Shown: positions 1 through 11,971, numbered from the stretch's first letter. The stretch: DNA of 64,000 bases from Xenopus tropicalis (GCF_000004195.4 NC_030677.2:196506372-196570371); one strand, 5' to 3'. A program made the numbers and translations. The notes: a model not told the origin generated them from the sequence alone.

Positions 1-13
1 GCTTTTTGGACAG

Positions 14-150
14 TCCAAGGGGCACATTTACTAACCCACGAACGGGCCGAATGCGTCCGATTGCGTTTTTTTCGTAATGATCGGTATTTTGCGATTTTTT
101 TCGGAAATTATCGCGACTTTTTCGTTACCAATACGATTTGCAAGTCTAAG
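14..150. repeat. Fragment of an interspersed repeat
   Basis: The stretch opens with AGGGGCACATTTACTAA and runs into CG-rich, T-rich sequence. This resembles the end of the short AGGGGCA-type inverted-repeat elements seen again at 17688, 19083 and 26224. No matching opposite end is visible, so it is a truncated copy or the edge of one cut by the window start. The family is not assigned. Confidence 0.35.
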
Positions 151-1630
151 GCCATTCATTGGCCAGCTGGCCATGATTAGAGCTGTCACTTCTCCCTCTG
201 AAAAGAAAAAAGAAAATGTTTTGGTTGAAACATCAGCTAGACTATGTAAATCATCAAAGTTATTTTTCAATAGCATCTTTCAAAAGGTCTACTTTGGTTA
301 GTAACCCTTCAGAGTTGTGGTCAGGATAAGCTTATAACCCTTGCTGGAGAGCAGCTGGCAAGCTCTCATCTTTCATTCACTTTTATATGTGTGCCTGGCT
401 ATCCAATATCCCTTTAGCAGTCCTATAGGTCAGATAGGGTCAGCCAATCAGGGCTGACTCTGCCCAATTTAAACCCAGCTCCCACCTCACCTTCTTTGCC
501 TAAGCCTATTTTGCATAGTTCATTCTCCCTTTTCTCATACTCCTGTTCCTGCTCTTCTCCTAGTTCTGTTCCTTTTCTATTCCTGTCTAGTCCTTAGTCC
601 GGTCCTGTTCCTGCTCAGTCCGTTTCACCCGCTCCTTCCCAAACCTGTCTACCTTGTTCCTGATCGTCAGCCTTTCCTTTACCGTACCTTGGTCACAATA
701 ATTAGTCTTGACCTGATGGACTCTCCACCCATCCCTCACACTTGCATTCGGAGAGCAGATGCAGCAATTCTAGGCAAATGTTTTGCCAATTTCAGTAGTA
801 ATCTCCACATCTTTCATAAACCACAAATACAGAACACATTCTCTATCTTGCTCTGGGCATAGCGTACTGGCCAGCAAGTGCCTCTATGCAATATAAGAGC
901 ACCTTGCTCTACCTAATGCTGTCCATACACATAGGTCCAGCCCTTGACCGCCAGTAGGTATATCATATTTCTACTAAACGCAGTTACAGTTATAGTTTCA
1001 TTAATGCGTGCACCAGAAGGCTCTGTATCTGGGAAACCCAAATAAATGAAGGTGGCAATGGCTTACATTCCCTAAACTAGGATCACTAGAATGTTTGGGG
1101 TAGTAGACACTACTACTCTCAAGGCTGCCAAATGAATACCTCCCTTTTACATTATGCCATCAAGCTACTTGACATTCATTGGCAGATATTTATTTTCAAC
1201 TTTTGCCATGGCACATTGACGATGAATGTCACTTGCAGGTTGATAATCATTCTGTGCAGCTTTTTACATCTGCTTGAAGGGTAAGCATGGATTATCATAG
1301 ATTTCCTTTTTCAGATGTCAAGGTTACATGGCCTAGCCAAGGGCTCATTACTACAATTTTTACAGGGCTTTATGACAGAAATCAGATTTTACACTATTAT
1401 TATACTTTAAGATGAGCTGAGTAGGTTTTAAATCATCACTATCAATTGATTTGCTTGTTTCCTGCAGGCACTGATTGCTGAGGTTTATGGGAAAGCAGGT
1501 ACCACTTTATCTCCTGCTTAGACCTAAAGTTTGTTAGTTATTCATAGTAAAAAGGTTAATTTGCTTATTGCTGCACTATTCAGGCCCCCAGTTTGACAGT
1601 CCTGATCTAGAGGACCTAGAGATATCCTAA
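151..1630. other. Unannotated upstream sequence
   Basis: This is unique-looking AT-rich sequence with a pyrimidine-rich stretch around 480-680. I see no exon with paired splice sites, no RNA gene and no clear repeat. The short open frames here have no recognisable composition or motif. Confidence 0.5.
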
Positions 1631-2303
1631 TACAGGTATGGGATCCCTTATCCGGAAACCCATTATCCAGAAAGCTCCGAATTACAGAAAGCCTGTCTCC
1701 CATAGACTCCATTTTAATCAAATAATTCAGATTTTTAAAACAGATTTGCTTTTTCTCTGTAATAATAAAACAGTGCCTGTACTTGATCCCAACTAAGATA
1801 TAATTACCCCTTATTGGGGGCAGAACAGCCCTATTGGGTTTATTTCATGGTTAAATGATTCCCTTTTCTCTGTAATAATAAAACAGTACCTGTACTTGAT
1901 CCCAACTAAGATATAATTACCCGTTATTGGGGGCAGAACAGCCCTATTGGGTTTATTTCATGGTTAAATGATTCCATTTTCTCTGTAATAATAAAACAGT
2001 ACCTGTACTTGATCCCAACTAAGATATAATTACCCCTTATTGGGGGCAGAACAGCCCTATTGGGTTTATTTCATGGTTAAATGATTCCCTTTTCTCTGTA
2101 ATAATAAAACAGTACCTTGTAATTGATCCCAACTAAGATATAAATAATCCTTATTGGATGCAAAACAATCCTATTGGGTTTTAAATAATGTTTTATTGAT
2201 TTTTTAGCAGACTTAAGGTATGGAGATCCAAATTACAGAAAGACCCCTTATCCAGAACACCCTTGGTCCCAAGCATTCTGGATAACGGGTCCCATACCTG
2301 TAT
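1631..2303 (+). repeat. Inverted-repeat element with 113-bp array (copy A)
   Basis: It begins TACAGGTATGGGATCCC and ends CCCATACCTGTA, so the ends are inverted repeats, and both ends carry TTATCCGGA-like subterminal motifs. The interior has about four head-to-tail copies of a 113-bp unit; the landmark TTTTCTCTGTAATA starts at 1751, 1864, 1977 and 2090. The last unit is diverged. Structurally it is a non-autonomous DNA transposon carrying a tandem array. It has no coding capacity. I do not give a family name because no target duplication is clear. Confidence 0.85.
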
Positions 2304-2447
2304 ATGACTACCAGAATTATATGGGGCAACCAGACCCACATATTGAGTGAAAAGGAAGCCAGGGATGTAATAGGTTAACAAACTAAGTATGAACCTCAGA
2401 TTACTGGCTTGTACCTGTGTTTGTTGATATGTTTCAGAATTTTACAC

Positions 2448-2887
2448 TACAGGTATGGGATCTGTTATCCAGGAGCTCGGGACCTGGGGTTTTGCAGATA
2501 AGGGGTCTTTCCGTAATTTGGATCTCCATACCTTAAGTCAGCTAAAAATCATAAACATTAAATAAACCCAATAGGACTGTTTCACCTACAATAAGGATTA
2601 ATTATATCTTAGTTGGGATCAAGTACAGGTACTGTTTTATTATTACAGAGAAAAGGGAATCATTTAACCATGAAATAAACCCAATAGGACTGTTCTGCCC
2701 CCAATAAGGATTAATTATATCTTAGTTGGGATCAAGTACAGGTACTGTTTTATTATTACAGAGAAAAAGGAAATCATTTTTAAAAATTAGAATTATTTGC
2801 TTATAATGGGGTCTATGGGAGATGGCCTTTCCGTAATTCGGAAGATTCTGGATAATGGGTTTCCGGATAAGGGATCCCATACCTGTA
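2448..2887 (-). repeat. Inverted-repeat element with 113-bp array (copy B)
   Basis: This is the same family as copy A in the opposite orientation. It starts TACAGGTATGGGATC, ends GGGATCCCATACCTGTA and contains two copies of the 113-bp unit in reverse. It sits only ~145 bp from copy A, so the two form a large inverted pair. It is short because the array is short, not because the ends are lost. Confidence 0.85.
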
Positions 2888-4393
2888 TAAAGATTTTATA
2901 TATTATTTTTACCAACTATATTCTGTTCTAGATCTATTGACTGCAGTGCCATGATATTCTCTTCTTTACTTACTAAACTTGATGAACTTGTGAACACTGC
3001 ACTATCACAGTGTATACAAAACAGAAATTTCCCCTATGGATAGATAGAAGGTGGGATATCCATGGATCTGTAGTCCCTTCTATAGCCCCTATAGTAAAAA
3101 AAACTATGTTCCTATACTTGTGTATGCCGTGAATACACAGTTCATTCAGTATCATCTGGAATGTACTTATTGATTTATAAGCCGTGAAACAATAGGCACT
3201 GAAGAAATGTATATAAACATGAAATATTTACTAGGGGGAATGTATCTGACTCTGTGGTTAATACATTAAATTCTATATGGATATTAAACTCTCTCTGTAT
3301 AATTTATAATGAAATATATGTTCTTTGAATAACATTTCGCTGGTCGGCAGGAGTATAACTCACGCGGGAAGTGCTGAAATGGGAATATATTTCATTTGAC
3401 AAGACAATAGTCCCGGAGAAAACCATTAAACTGGTATGGCATGAATATTTATTGCTAACAATTATTATTTTCGCCCAACATTTAAGCTAAAAATAAACAG
3501 AGCATTTTCATCATAAAAAATGGTAGAGAAAAATTGGTCTTTTTTTGAAATTTTTATTATTGCTTTGTTATTACAATAACTTGGGAGTAACACGTGGATA
3601 TTTAGCAGTTTTAGAACCTCAGCACTCGCTCCAAGGTTAGAGAAGAACCTACAGCCCAAGTGCATTCATATTCTAATGCATGTTCCTAATGCACTGGGAG
3701 ACCAACATTCATCCAAATGACAGCACTCTAATGTCTTGTAACACTTTAATCGCCTTTATCGGGGCACAAAGGAGCAATTATTTGAGCATGGAAGACTCAT
3801 TATCAAGCCTGAGGAGCACTACTTATTAAAATACATACTCTGGTGGAAGCTTGAAGGCATCTTGTATAACCAGGTTGGCTTTCTGTCCAGGTTCCAGTTC
3901 TCTATGGGGAAGTCCAACATGGCAACTTTCTAACTGTATATAAATGTTGAGCCAAGTCGTGCTAAAACTCATTACTTGACCTTCAACGAAGCAAGGCACA
4001 AGATATTTCAAATTTCATAGGGTAAAATAGTGAAACATTAGGTGAATAGAAAGTTGATTTGCTAGCTGGTAATAGAATTACACTCCCCACAAGTCCTTGG
4101 TAGTTGAAGAAAGGGTTTGATTGAATGCTGCACTGAAAGATCCATTGGTTTATTGAGCAGCAACATGAACTTCCCACCAGAATTGCTAACATATGGCCAA
4201 GTCTACTTTCCCAGTGGTTTAGCTGGACCAACGAAACATCTCTAGTTCTTTCCATATCTGACTTCTTACTCAAGATCACCTCACTCAACAGTAGAAATTA
4301 GATCTCCGCAAGGCCAGACTTACACCCCTGGTAGAACTAAAATAGACCTACAACATGAGATTACTATCCAACCTTTAAAGGGGTGGTACACCT
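2888..4393. other. Unannotated stretch
   Basis: This is AT-rich sequence with no recognised exon, repeat family or RNA gene. The longest open frames (60-101 codons) have no splice context and no protein-like bias that I can defend. Confidence 0.45.
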
Positions 4394-4782
4394 TTAAAGG
4401 AACAGTTCAGTGTAAAAATGAAACTGGGTAAAACAGACAGACAAAATAAAACATGTTTTCAATATAGTTAGTTAGGCAAAAATAAAGGCTGGAGTGGGGA
4501 GATGTCTAACATAATGGCCAGAACACTACTTCCTGCTTTCAGCTCTCTAACCTCTTAGTTAGTCAGTGACTTTATAGGGGGCCACATGGGACATAACTGT
4601 TCAGTTAGTTTGTGAGCACGCTGGTCAGATTCAAATGCAAACTAACTGAAAAGTTATGTCCCATGTGGCCCCCCATAAAGTCACTGACTAACTCGGAGTT
4701 TAGAGAGCTGAAAGCAGGAAGTAGTGTTCTGCTCACTCCAGCCTTTATAGATTACATTTTTGCCTAACTAACTATATGAAAA
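4394..4782. repeat. Foldback element, TTAAAGGAACAG type, right end lost
   Basis: A long inverted repeat runs from TTAAAGGAACAGTTCAG. The left arm (containing GTCCCATGTGGC-type sequence read in reverse) pairs with the right arm across a centre near 4610; the right arm stops at about 4782 without the expected CTGTTCCTTTAA end. The start matches the complete element at 15962-16406, so this is a related miniature transposon missing its right terminus. Confidence 0.75.
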
Positions 4783-4785
4783 CCA

Positions 4786-4990
4786 AAAAACGATTGCCCC
4801 GCGAGCCTACAATTTCGTAGTTGTCACTTTTTATTACTTCTCTTTCTATTCAGACCCACTCCTATTTATATTACAGTTTCTAATTTGAACCACCGTCTGG
4901 TTCCTAGGCAAATTTTCACCCTAGCAACCACGTAGGTTCTAAAAAGTTCAACTAATTTAAAGTTCAACAACCCCTTTCAATATTGTTCTT
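4786..4990 (-). repeat. Fragment of the AAAGGGGTTGTTCACC-type element
   Basis: The sequence carries the family's subterminal landmarks (CTAGCAACCA, TCTATTCAG, ACAACCCCTTT) in reverse. It corresponds to part of the element seen more fully at 6409-6816. It abuts the broken right end of the previous foldback element, which suggests that its insertion or a later deletion removed that end. Confidence 0.55.
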
Positions 4991-6062
4991 TTCTAGAATA
5001 CATTATGGCACGTACTACAATCCAAATCTTCTGGGCCCTTTTGTGGCTGGGTTTGCTGGGTCCTTTTGGGTCATGCCCAGCATTCTTTACTTTGCTCTTC
5101 TCTATCTCCAGACATGAACATTTGTGTTACCCCCTCAAAATGTTACAATGTCAGCTTTCTGTATTTAACATGGAATCCATAGTCTGCCTCAGTTCCCCTT
5201 TGTTATGCTCCAGATACGCGTAATATGCAGACACAAAGATGCTTATCTACTTGAGCATTAACTGAAGGTTTTTTTTATTAGAATTCCGATCTCATTCGTG
5301 CCACCGTAGTTCATTCCGAGAGCACTGCGAGGGACTTATTCAAAGACCAAACCTTATTATTAGTCCAATTAGAGAGTTTAAATGCTTAGCAAAAGAATGG
5401 TTCTGACTACAGCAAATGCCAGCAGACAATTATACGACTCCGAGCATATTAAATGTACCGATAGCGCTGCGAGAACACACTTCTACATTTAGCTGGAGGC
5501 TCTCGAAAAGTAATTCTGTTGTGATGAAAGTCCTTAAATGCAATGAAGCATTAATTATCATAAATAGCATTAAGATTCATTAACTGTAGTGTGCTACGGA
5601 GTGGCCTGTACCATAACTCTCAGCAGGGGGAGTGGGACTGCACAGGGAAATATTAGATGATAAATGAAGCAGTCCAGTTTATTAAGTTCAAGTGCAGTCT
5701 AGACAGGCTTTCTCATTCAGAGAATAAGCTAAAGAAAGCCCTAGACCTATGGGTATTAATCAGAACTCCTGGTATTCCCTTTCTAAATCTGGAGCTGCTT
5801 GAAGTCTTTCCAGGATATAAATCCCTCCTGGACTTACTTTGTTCATAAGGTCTTGTTTACAAACTCAGAGCTGTGTAAAAAGGGCCGAATTCAGACACAA
5901 ATTGCTACGGTTTTTCCATCCACAATGCAGCATTCATTTCCAGCATTGCAGCCTTATTGGGGGGCACTAATGCTGATTTGTGCAAAACAGAAGCAAATTA
6001 GCTCCCACTTTGGTAAATCAACAAATTGTGGCGGCCATTTTTCTTACTGTTTGTAAATGGTG
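4991..6062. other. Unannotated stretch
   Basis: I see no gene, array or inverted repeat here. Open frames at 5005-5223 and 5799-6056 have neither splice sites nor recognisable motifs. Confidence 0.45.
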
Positions 6063-6362
6063 TCACTTCCAGCACGTGCTATAGGGTCTGGACTGGGATT
6101 CAAAATAGGCCCTGGCATTGAAAGTATACAGAGGCCCAAACAGCCCCCCACCAGCCCAATAAATAGTGACTGTCTGTGGCATCTTACAGCAGCCCCTCTG
6201 GCATTTGCCAAAACCCATAGATTGCCAGTCTGGGCCTGGGTCCTGGCATTCCAAGTACACAGAGGCCCAAACAGCCCCCCCAGCCCAATAAATAGTGACT
6301 GTCTGTGGCACCTTACAGCAGCCCCTCTGGCATTTGCCTGAACCCACAGATTGCCAGTCCGA
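6063..6362 (-). repeat. Two degenerate units of the 82-bp minisatellite family
   Basis: Two blocks (about 6128-6215 and 6262-6340) share CCCAATAAATAGTGACTGTC and GGCCCAAACAGCCCCCC. They are the reverse complement of the 82-83-bp array at 12990-13535. The block starting near 6085 also matches the array's far end (CTATTTTGA) in reverse. The overlapping open frames on both strands are by-products of the repeat. Confidence 0.8.
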
Positions 6363-6408
6363 GCCTGCGTGCCTTTAGCACACCCACTGGAATTAGGCTA
6401 GGTTTTGT

Positions 6409-6816
6409 AAAGGGGTTGTTCACCTTTAAATTAAGTTTTAGTATGACATAGACATTGACATTCTGAAACAATTTGCAACTGGTTTTCATGTTTTTTTATT
6501 ATTATTATTATTGTAGGGTCTTGTTTACCTTAGCAACCAGGCAGTGGTTTGAATGAGAGAATATGAAATAGGAATATGAATAGGAGAAGGCCTGAATAGA
6601 AAGATAGGGTAACAATAATAACAATGTAAGCTCACACAGCAGTAGTTTTTTGGCTGCCGGGGTCAGTGACCGAATTTGGAAGCTGGGAAGATGTAGAAGA
6701 TGAAGGCAAATAATTAAAAAAAAAACTATAAAAAATGACGACCAGTTCAAAAGTTTCTATGAATAGGATATTTTATAACATAATAGAAGTTACCTTAAAG
6801 GTGAACCACTGCTTTA
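6409..6816 (+). repeat. Miniature inverted-repeat element (AAAGGGGTTGTTCACC type)
   Basis: The left end is AAAGGGGTTGTTCACCTTTA and the right end is TTAAAGGTGAACCACTGC, forming ~22-bp imperfect inverted repeats. The interior has the landmarks CCTTAGCAACCAGG and GGTCAGTGACC. Other members or fragments lie at 4786, 30093, 49346 and 62395. It has no coding capacity. It is a high-copy frog family whose superfamily I do not assign. Confidence 0.8.
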
Positions 6817-7050
6817 GTTTCAGGGTTTCCTTTCATCAGCAGGTTGAAAAGGATCACTGAGTAGGCAATATGGGGCGCACTCTTGTGTCCCTTAGTGCTC
6901 TGCACTTCCTCCACTGGTCTTTTGTAACTGACCCCCACGGGGTCGCATTTTCAGATAACGGGTACGTAGTGCCCTTCACACTTTGCACCCTTTCCAGCTT
7001 CAGCACCTGTGGGTAAAGATCCTTGCACTTCACAATTGAACTGTGCTCCC
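6817..7050. other. Left flank of the LTR retrotransposon
   Basis: Non-coding sequence that ends in GCTCCC at 7045-7050. CTCCC there matches CTCCC at 12909-12913 on the far side of the retrotransposon and is the likely 5-bp target duplication. Confidence 0.6.
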
Positions 7051-7431
7051 TATTCTGTCACCAACACGATTTATGCAGAAGATACCCTTCCTGAGGCCTT
7101 TTCTCGCATGGACGGCATAACTTTGCTGAGATATGCTGATGGCAGAGAGTTTACTCAATAAAACACTGCTTAATAATCAGGTGGTTCTTTAATCCAGGAA
7201 TATTGCACAATACAAAGATTCTGGGGTTCAGAATGTCCAAAACAATCAACAGGTTCTATAGGTAAGAACTGGTAATTTTGCAGCTCTATCCAAACTGACT
7301 GAAACTGGATCTGAAACTAAGGAACAGCATGGGAGGGAACAAGCTAGTGGGCTGGACTAACAAACATTAAACAGCAGGGGAGTAAGGAATATACCAAAAC
7401 ACATATAATAACTGGCTGTAGTGACAGCACA
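7051..7431 (-). repeat. 3' LTR of the BEL/Pao element
   Basis: This 381-bp copy aligns to 12528-12908 with a constant offset of 5477 and no difference that I can find by eye. Read on the - strand it begins TGTGCTGTCAC and ends GGTGACAGAATA. The purine-rich run AGACGGGGAG immediately precedes it on the - strand (about 7432-7441) and is the probable polypurine tract. The exact 3' boundary is uncertain by one base (shared C at 7050). Confidence 0.93.
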
Positions 7432-7630
7432 CTCCCCGTCTGGTATCTGTAGATACCACTATATAATTATAATTGCATATTATGCAACAACAAAATAATG
7501 TCCATATTAAAGATGACTTGTCCTTGGGACCTGAAAGACAAAATGAGAAAAGACACAAAATAAACATTAAACTTAATCTCTTCAAAAATCCTTTCAAGTG
7601 TCCATATCAGCTTGGCTTCTGTCATTGAAG
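7432..7630 (-). other. Internal sequence between RNase H stop and 3' LTR
   Basis: About 200 bp separate the stop codon from the LTR. In complete BEL/Pao elements this interval holds the remaining RNase H and a full integrase, over a kilobase of coding sequence. Here only a short tail remains, including a polypyrimidine run followed by CAG on the - strand and a polypurine tract. The deletion junction probably lies near 7630-7665, where similarity to the RNase H domain ends. Confidence 0.7.
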
Positions 7631-10600
7631 TCATCGGAGATGTTCTTTCCAACACAAAACCACTCTTGGCTGTCCACAGGAGTCAGATGCCTTGAGGTAG
7701 GCAACTGCAGCTACGGCTTCGTTGGAAGCATCACAGAAGATGTGAATTTCTCTTTCTTTTATAAGGCTAGGGGAGCAAGAAAGATAGTTGCGTGGAATCT
7801 GAAGCTGCTTTAATGCCTTTAAGGAAAGCTTCCATTTTTCCCACTTGGGTTGTAAGTCCGCAGGCAGTGTAACATCCCAATCCACGCGATCTTCTGTAAG
7901 TTGTCTAAGTATAAGCTTCCCTTGAACAGTGATTGGCGCCACAAAGCCCAATGGGTCATACAGACTGTTTACGGTTGATAGCACTCCTCGTCTTGTGAAT
8001 GGCCTTTCCTCTGTAGAGACCTGAAATGTGAAGGTGTCTTGATTTACATCCCAATGGAGACCAAGGCTTCTTTGGGTGGGCAGTAGGTCCTTAGTTAAGT
8101 CTAGATCCTTCAAATCTGATGCGTGATCCTTGGGATCGAAGGCTTTCATCAATTCACTATTATTGGATACAATCTTGTGCAGTCTTAAGTTGGCACTAGA
8201 TAAAAGGTGCTGGGTTCTTTTCAACAAGTTGATAGCTTCCTTTGGTGTTGACAAAGACTTGAGGCAGTCATCGACATAAAAGTCTCTCTCTATGAACTGT
8301 CGAACATCATGACCAAATTCTGCCTCACCCTCCTTGGCTGTCCTTCTCAGGCCATAGGTAGCCACTGCAGGAGATGGGCTGTTTCCGAAGACGTGAACTC
8401 TCATTCGATATTCAATCACATCCTCATCAAGATCATTGTTGCGATGCCAAAGAAACCGAAGGTAGTTCCTGTGGTCTTCTCGGACGAGGAAGCAGTGGAA
8501 CATCTGCTGAACATCAGCCATAAATGCAACACGTTCCTTCCTGAACCGAACTAACACTCCTATGAGACTGTTAGTCAGATATGGGCCTGTAAGCAGTATA
8601 TTGTTTAGAGAAACGCCTTTAAACTGTGCGCTTGAATCAAAGACAACTCTGATCTGACCCGGTTTGCGTGGGTGATAGACTCCAAATGATGGGAGATACC
8701 AACGCTCCTCTCCTGTCTTCAAAGGGGGAGCTGGTTCTGCATGGTTGTTGTCTAGGATCTTCTTCATGAATGCGACAAAGTGTTCTCTCATAATAGGTTT
8801 GTTACCTAATGTCCTTTTGAGTGAATCAAACCTAGACTTGGCTTGAGCACTGTTGTTTGGAAGGACGACTCTTGGACTGCGGAAAGGCAGAGGGGCGGTC
8901 CAACTATTGGAATCATCCTTAACAAACTCCTTGTCCATAATTTTGATGAATTCTTTGTCTTCTATGGAAGGAGCTATTTTATTGTCATTGCAGGTAGTAT
9001 GAAAGATTGCACCACCGAAGTTAGGAGATAGGGACTTGTAACAAATGTCCTCTTCTGATCCACATATGATCTGTAGGCTCGTGTTGGGTTTAGGCCTTAT
9101 CTGATAATGACATGAGCACGATTTCCCAAAGAGCTCACCTCTGTCCTCCATCAGGTCTGTTTTGCAGGTATTCACTTTATAGGGTTTTCTAACCCTGTCT
9201 AAGCAAACTTCACCAATTAGAACCCAGCCCAACTCAAGCTTCTGGGCATAAGGGGCATCACTTGGTCCACTGGTTTGGTCTTGCACCTTGTGAACTCTTG
9301 GTATATCTCTCCCCAAGAGAATTAGAATTTCAGCACTCTCATCTAAGGGAGGTATCTTGTCTGCTATGCCCTTAAGATGTGGTTGATGACGTGCGGCATT
9401 TGGAGTGGGGATCTCTTCCCTGTTGTTTGGCAGTTGAGCACATTCAATAAGCACGGGGAGAGGTTTGTAGTCATCATTGTCAATAGGTGCTATCTGAAAT
9501 CCACAAGCTGTTCTCCCTGATACACTCATTTGACCAGCACATGTACGTAAGGTGTAGGGATGAGCTTCACTTTGGATGTTGAAGCGCTTGAAGAACTTGG
9601 GACTTGCTAGTGACTTGTTGCTCTGGTCATCTAAGATAACGTACATTTTTACGGCCTTTTCTGGATGCCCAACGGGAGCGACCTTGACCAGACATATCTT
9701 AGCGCAAGATCTTCCGCACAATTCCTTGCCACAGACTTCAGTACACTTGGTGGACACAGGATTAGTCTGTTCCTCTGCACTCTCCCCGCCGTAATTCAGT
9801 GAGGGATTGTGGGAGTCACCATTGGAAGGAGCCTGCCTTGAGGGCCTTGAATGGTTGGCTGTCACATGTTTGTCACTGTTACATTCAGAACACTTAATGA
9901 CGGCTTTACAGTTCTTGGCAAAATGCTTGCTGGACGCACAACACCTATAGCAAATGTTATGATCTTTCAAGAATGTCTTTCGCTCTTCAAAGGGCTTTTC
10001 TCTGAACACACGACACTTTCTTAGTGGATGTGGTTTGTTGTGGATAGGGCAGGATAGATTAGGATCAAGATCAGTAGGTTTCCCTTTCCTTAGTTCTGGA
10101 GTGGCTATTGGCTTACTGGAGGAAAACCCGGTCTTCCTGACAGAGACGGTTTTCCTGAGATCCTTGTGTCGTCTTGCTATATCCCACGTAGCAGGTTCTG
10201 CAGTAGAATGGCTTCGATCTGGAGGTAGGAAACTTGGGTCATTTTTGACTCTAGCCATTTTCCTGATGAATCCACAGAAAAAGGAAAAGGGAGGAAAGAG
10301 AACCTGATGAAGTGACTTGTACTCTGCACCTACCATATTCCATTTATCTTTAAGATATTGAGGCAGTTTTTCTGTGATCGGATACAATCCGTAAGCAGTG
10401 TCCAGGCAGCAGAGACCTGGAAGATGTGGGTCTAATTTTGCTGTTTCCAATTCAAGGAGAAAGTCACTTAGCTCTTGGAGCTTGCGGTTATCTTTGCTGG
10501 AAAAGCTTGGAAAGTTGTAGAATTTATTGAGCAACGTACGTTCGATGACTTCGGGACTGCCATAGTCTCGCTCTAGTCTTTCCCACACCTGAATAAGTCC

Positions 10601-11971
10601 CCTGGCTGGTGCCTCAATGTTAACAGACTTGAGCAATCGAGCTTGCTCTGATGATTTCGGACCAAGCCATTTGATTAACAAATCAAGTTCTCCCATAGGT
10701 TCGATGTCCAGGTTCTTTATTGCTGCCCTGAACGTGGCTCTCCAACTTCTATAGTGCTCTGGACGATCGTCGAATTCTGTGAGTCCAGTGTTGAGGAGCT
10801 TGCGTCGAATCATGTATTTGGCGAATTCTGACATATCAGTTCTTTCTGTTTTTATATCGGCTGTTACTTCTGGTACTTCAACCTTAGGAGCTGTAGCAAG
10901 CACACACAACTGGTGCGGAGGGGGAAAAGGTGTTGCAGATGGGTTTAGACCAGACAAAGATTTTGGTTTTGGAGAAGATGAAGGCTGCCTCGTGGAGAAT
11001 CCAGGGGTAAGTTTTGTTTCCCCTTCATCTCTAAGGGTGTGTCCTGTAGCATAAGCTGGTTCACTAGATTCCTTGGTTTGGCAGGTGTGCGGGTTTGTTA
11101 ATTCAGCTGTTTGAGCTTCTCTAGAGCAAAACACAGGATTTTCAGTTCGGTGCACTGGAGAACTGTATGCAGCGTCTTCAATTGTAGGGAAAGTCGTTTT
11201 TCTGACTTCTTGGTCTAAGACAAACTGTAAAGTTCTCATTACTGGGTCTGCTGGGGTTGTCAGACAAGGACGATACACTTCCGGCTCTTCTTCTTCAAAG
11301 GCTTTCTCTAGAACATTTAGTTTTGCGATGGCTGCTGCTTCCTCTCTTTCCTTCTGGAGGACTTCTAGCTGTGCCTTGAGCGCTGCTTCCCTTTTGATGC
11401 ATTGAGCTTGGACCTTGGCTGCCTCAGCTTCTGCTCTGGCCCTTATTATCTGGCTGCTTAGCGACGATTTCTGTGAAACGGAATGCAGTGATCTAGATAG
11501 TCCTTTAGACCTTCTAGAGGAAGTGGAGGCCTTGGATGCATTATCCTGTAACTGTGCAATTCTGGTCTCCATCCTGGATGTTGCTTGCAGGAAAGTAATT
11601 TGTCTCTGTTGGTCAATGATAGTAAAAGCATTCAGCTCTTGTAATGCTTCTTCCATACGAGCATTGGACAAGAAGGAAGAATATTTCTCTGCAAGTCTTT
11701 TATAGTTATAATAAGCAGTCTTTAGTCTTATTAGTGCATCAGTAAGTTGCAGTCTAGTATTGCCTGCCTCATCAGCAATGGTTATGCAGTGATCTGTTTT
11801 ATTCCATAAGTCAGACAGACCATCATTAATTTCATCCTTTTGTGCCTCATACGTTTCTATGCGTTTAACAGATGGTTTAATTCTGTGTTTAGTGGTCTGT
11901 TCTGGTTCTAGTATGTCAGCTGCTTCAGCAGTAACAGGTATAGGTTCCTCTCTTTCTGATGAGGGATCCAT
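7631..11971 (-). CDS. BEL/Pao Gag-Pol polyprotein, truncated in RNase H
   Basis: An uninterrupted frame of 1446 codons. I place the start at the ATG at 11971; a TTG lies three codons upstream and an in-frame TAG precedes that. Order of domains: charged, alanine-rich probable coiled coil at about residues 37-230; a DUF1759-like Gag region at about 380-550; zinc knuckles at 674-688 (CCHC) and 694-707 (CCHH); aspartic protease with DDQS at 781-784 (Peptidase A17 type); reverse transcriptase with VFDSSA at 1110, ADVQQMF at 1152 and the catalytic YVDD at 1232; RNase H beginning with FCDAS at 1412. It ends about 30 residues later. The frame itself has no stop or frameshift, so the protein could be made, but the element cannot integrate alone. 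The product would form particles and copy RNA in the cytoplasm. Confidence 0.93.
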   Translation of the reverse strand: MDPSSEREEPIPVTAEAADILEPEQTTKHRIKPSVKRIETYEAQKDEINDGLSDLWNKTDHCITIADEAGNTRLQLTDALIRLKTAYYNYKRLAEKYSSFLSNARMEEALQELNAFTIIDQQRQITFLQATSRMETRIAQLQDNASKASTSSRRSKGLSRSLHSVSQKSSLSSQIIRARAEAEAAKVQAQCIKREAALKAQLEVLQKEREEAAAIAKLNVLEKAFEEEEPEVYRPCLTTPADPVMRTLQFVLDQEVRKTTFPTIEDAAYSSPVHRTENPVFCSREAQTAELTNPHTCQTKESSEPAYATGHTLRDEGETKLTPGFSTRQPSSSPKPKSLSGLNPSATPFPPPHQLCVLATAPKVEVPEVTADIKTERTDMSEFAKYMIRRKLLNTGLTEFDDRPEHYRSWRATFRAAIKNLDIEPMGELDLLIKWLGPKSSEQARLLKSVNIEAPARGLIQVWERLERDYGSPEVIERTLLNKFYNFPSFSSKDNRKLQELSDFLLELETAKLDPHLPGLCCLDTAYGLYPITEKLPQYLKDKWNMVGAEYKSLHQVLFPPFSFFCGFIRKMARVKNDPSFLPPDRSHSTAEPATWDIARRHKDLRKTVSVRKTGFSSSKPIATPELRKGKPTDLDPNLSCPIHNKPHPLRKCRVFREKPFEERKTFLKDHNICYRCCASSKHFAKNCKAVIKCSECNSDKHVTANHSRPSRQAPSNGDSHNPSLNYGGESAEEQTNPVSTKCTEVCGKELCGRSCAKICLVKVAPVGHPEKAVKMYVILDDQSNKSLASPKFFKRFNIQSEAHPYTLRTCAGQMSVSGRTACGFQIAPIDNDDYKPLPVLIECAQLPNNREEIPTPNAARHQPHLKGIADKIPPLDESAEILILLGRDIPRVHKVQDQTSGPSDAPYAQKLELGWVLIGEVCLDRVRKPYKVNTCKTDLMEDRGELFGKSCSCHYQIRPKPNTSLQIICGSEEDICYKSLSPNFGGAIFHTTCNDNKIAPSIEDKEFIKIMDKEFVKDDSNSWTAPLPFRSPRVVLPNNSAQAKSRFDSLKRTLGNKPIMREHFVAFMKKILDNNHAEPAPPLKTGEERWYLPSFGVYHPRKPGQIRVVFDSSAQFKGVSLNNILLTGPYLTNSLIGVLVRFRKERVAFMADVQQMFHCFLVREDHRNYLRFLWHRNNDLDEDVIEYRMRVHVFGNSPSPAVATYGLRRTAKEGEAEFGHDVRQFIERDFYVDDCLKSLSTPKEAINLLKRTQHLLSSANLRLHKIVSNNSELMKAFDPKDHASDLKDLDLTKDLLPTQRSLGLHWDVNQDTFTFQVSTEERPFTRRGVLSTVNSLYDPLGFVAPITVQGKLILRQLTEDRVDWDVTLPADLQPKWEKWKLSLKALKQLQIPRNYLSCSPSLIKEREIHIFCDASNEAVAAVAYLKASDSCGQPRVVLCWKEHLR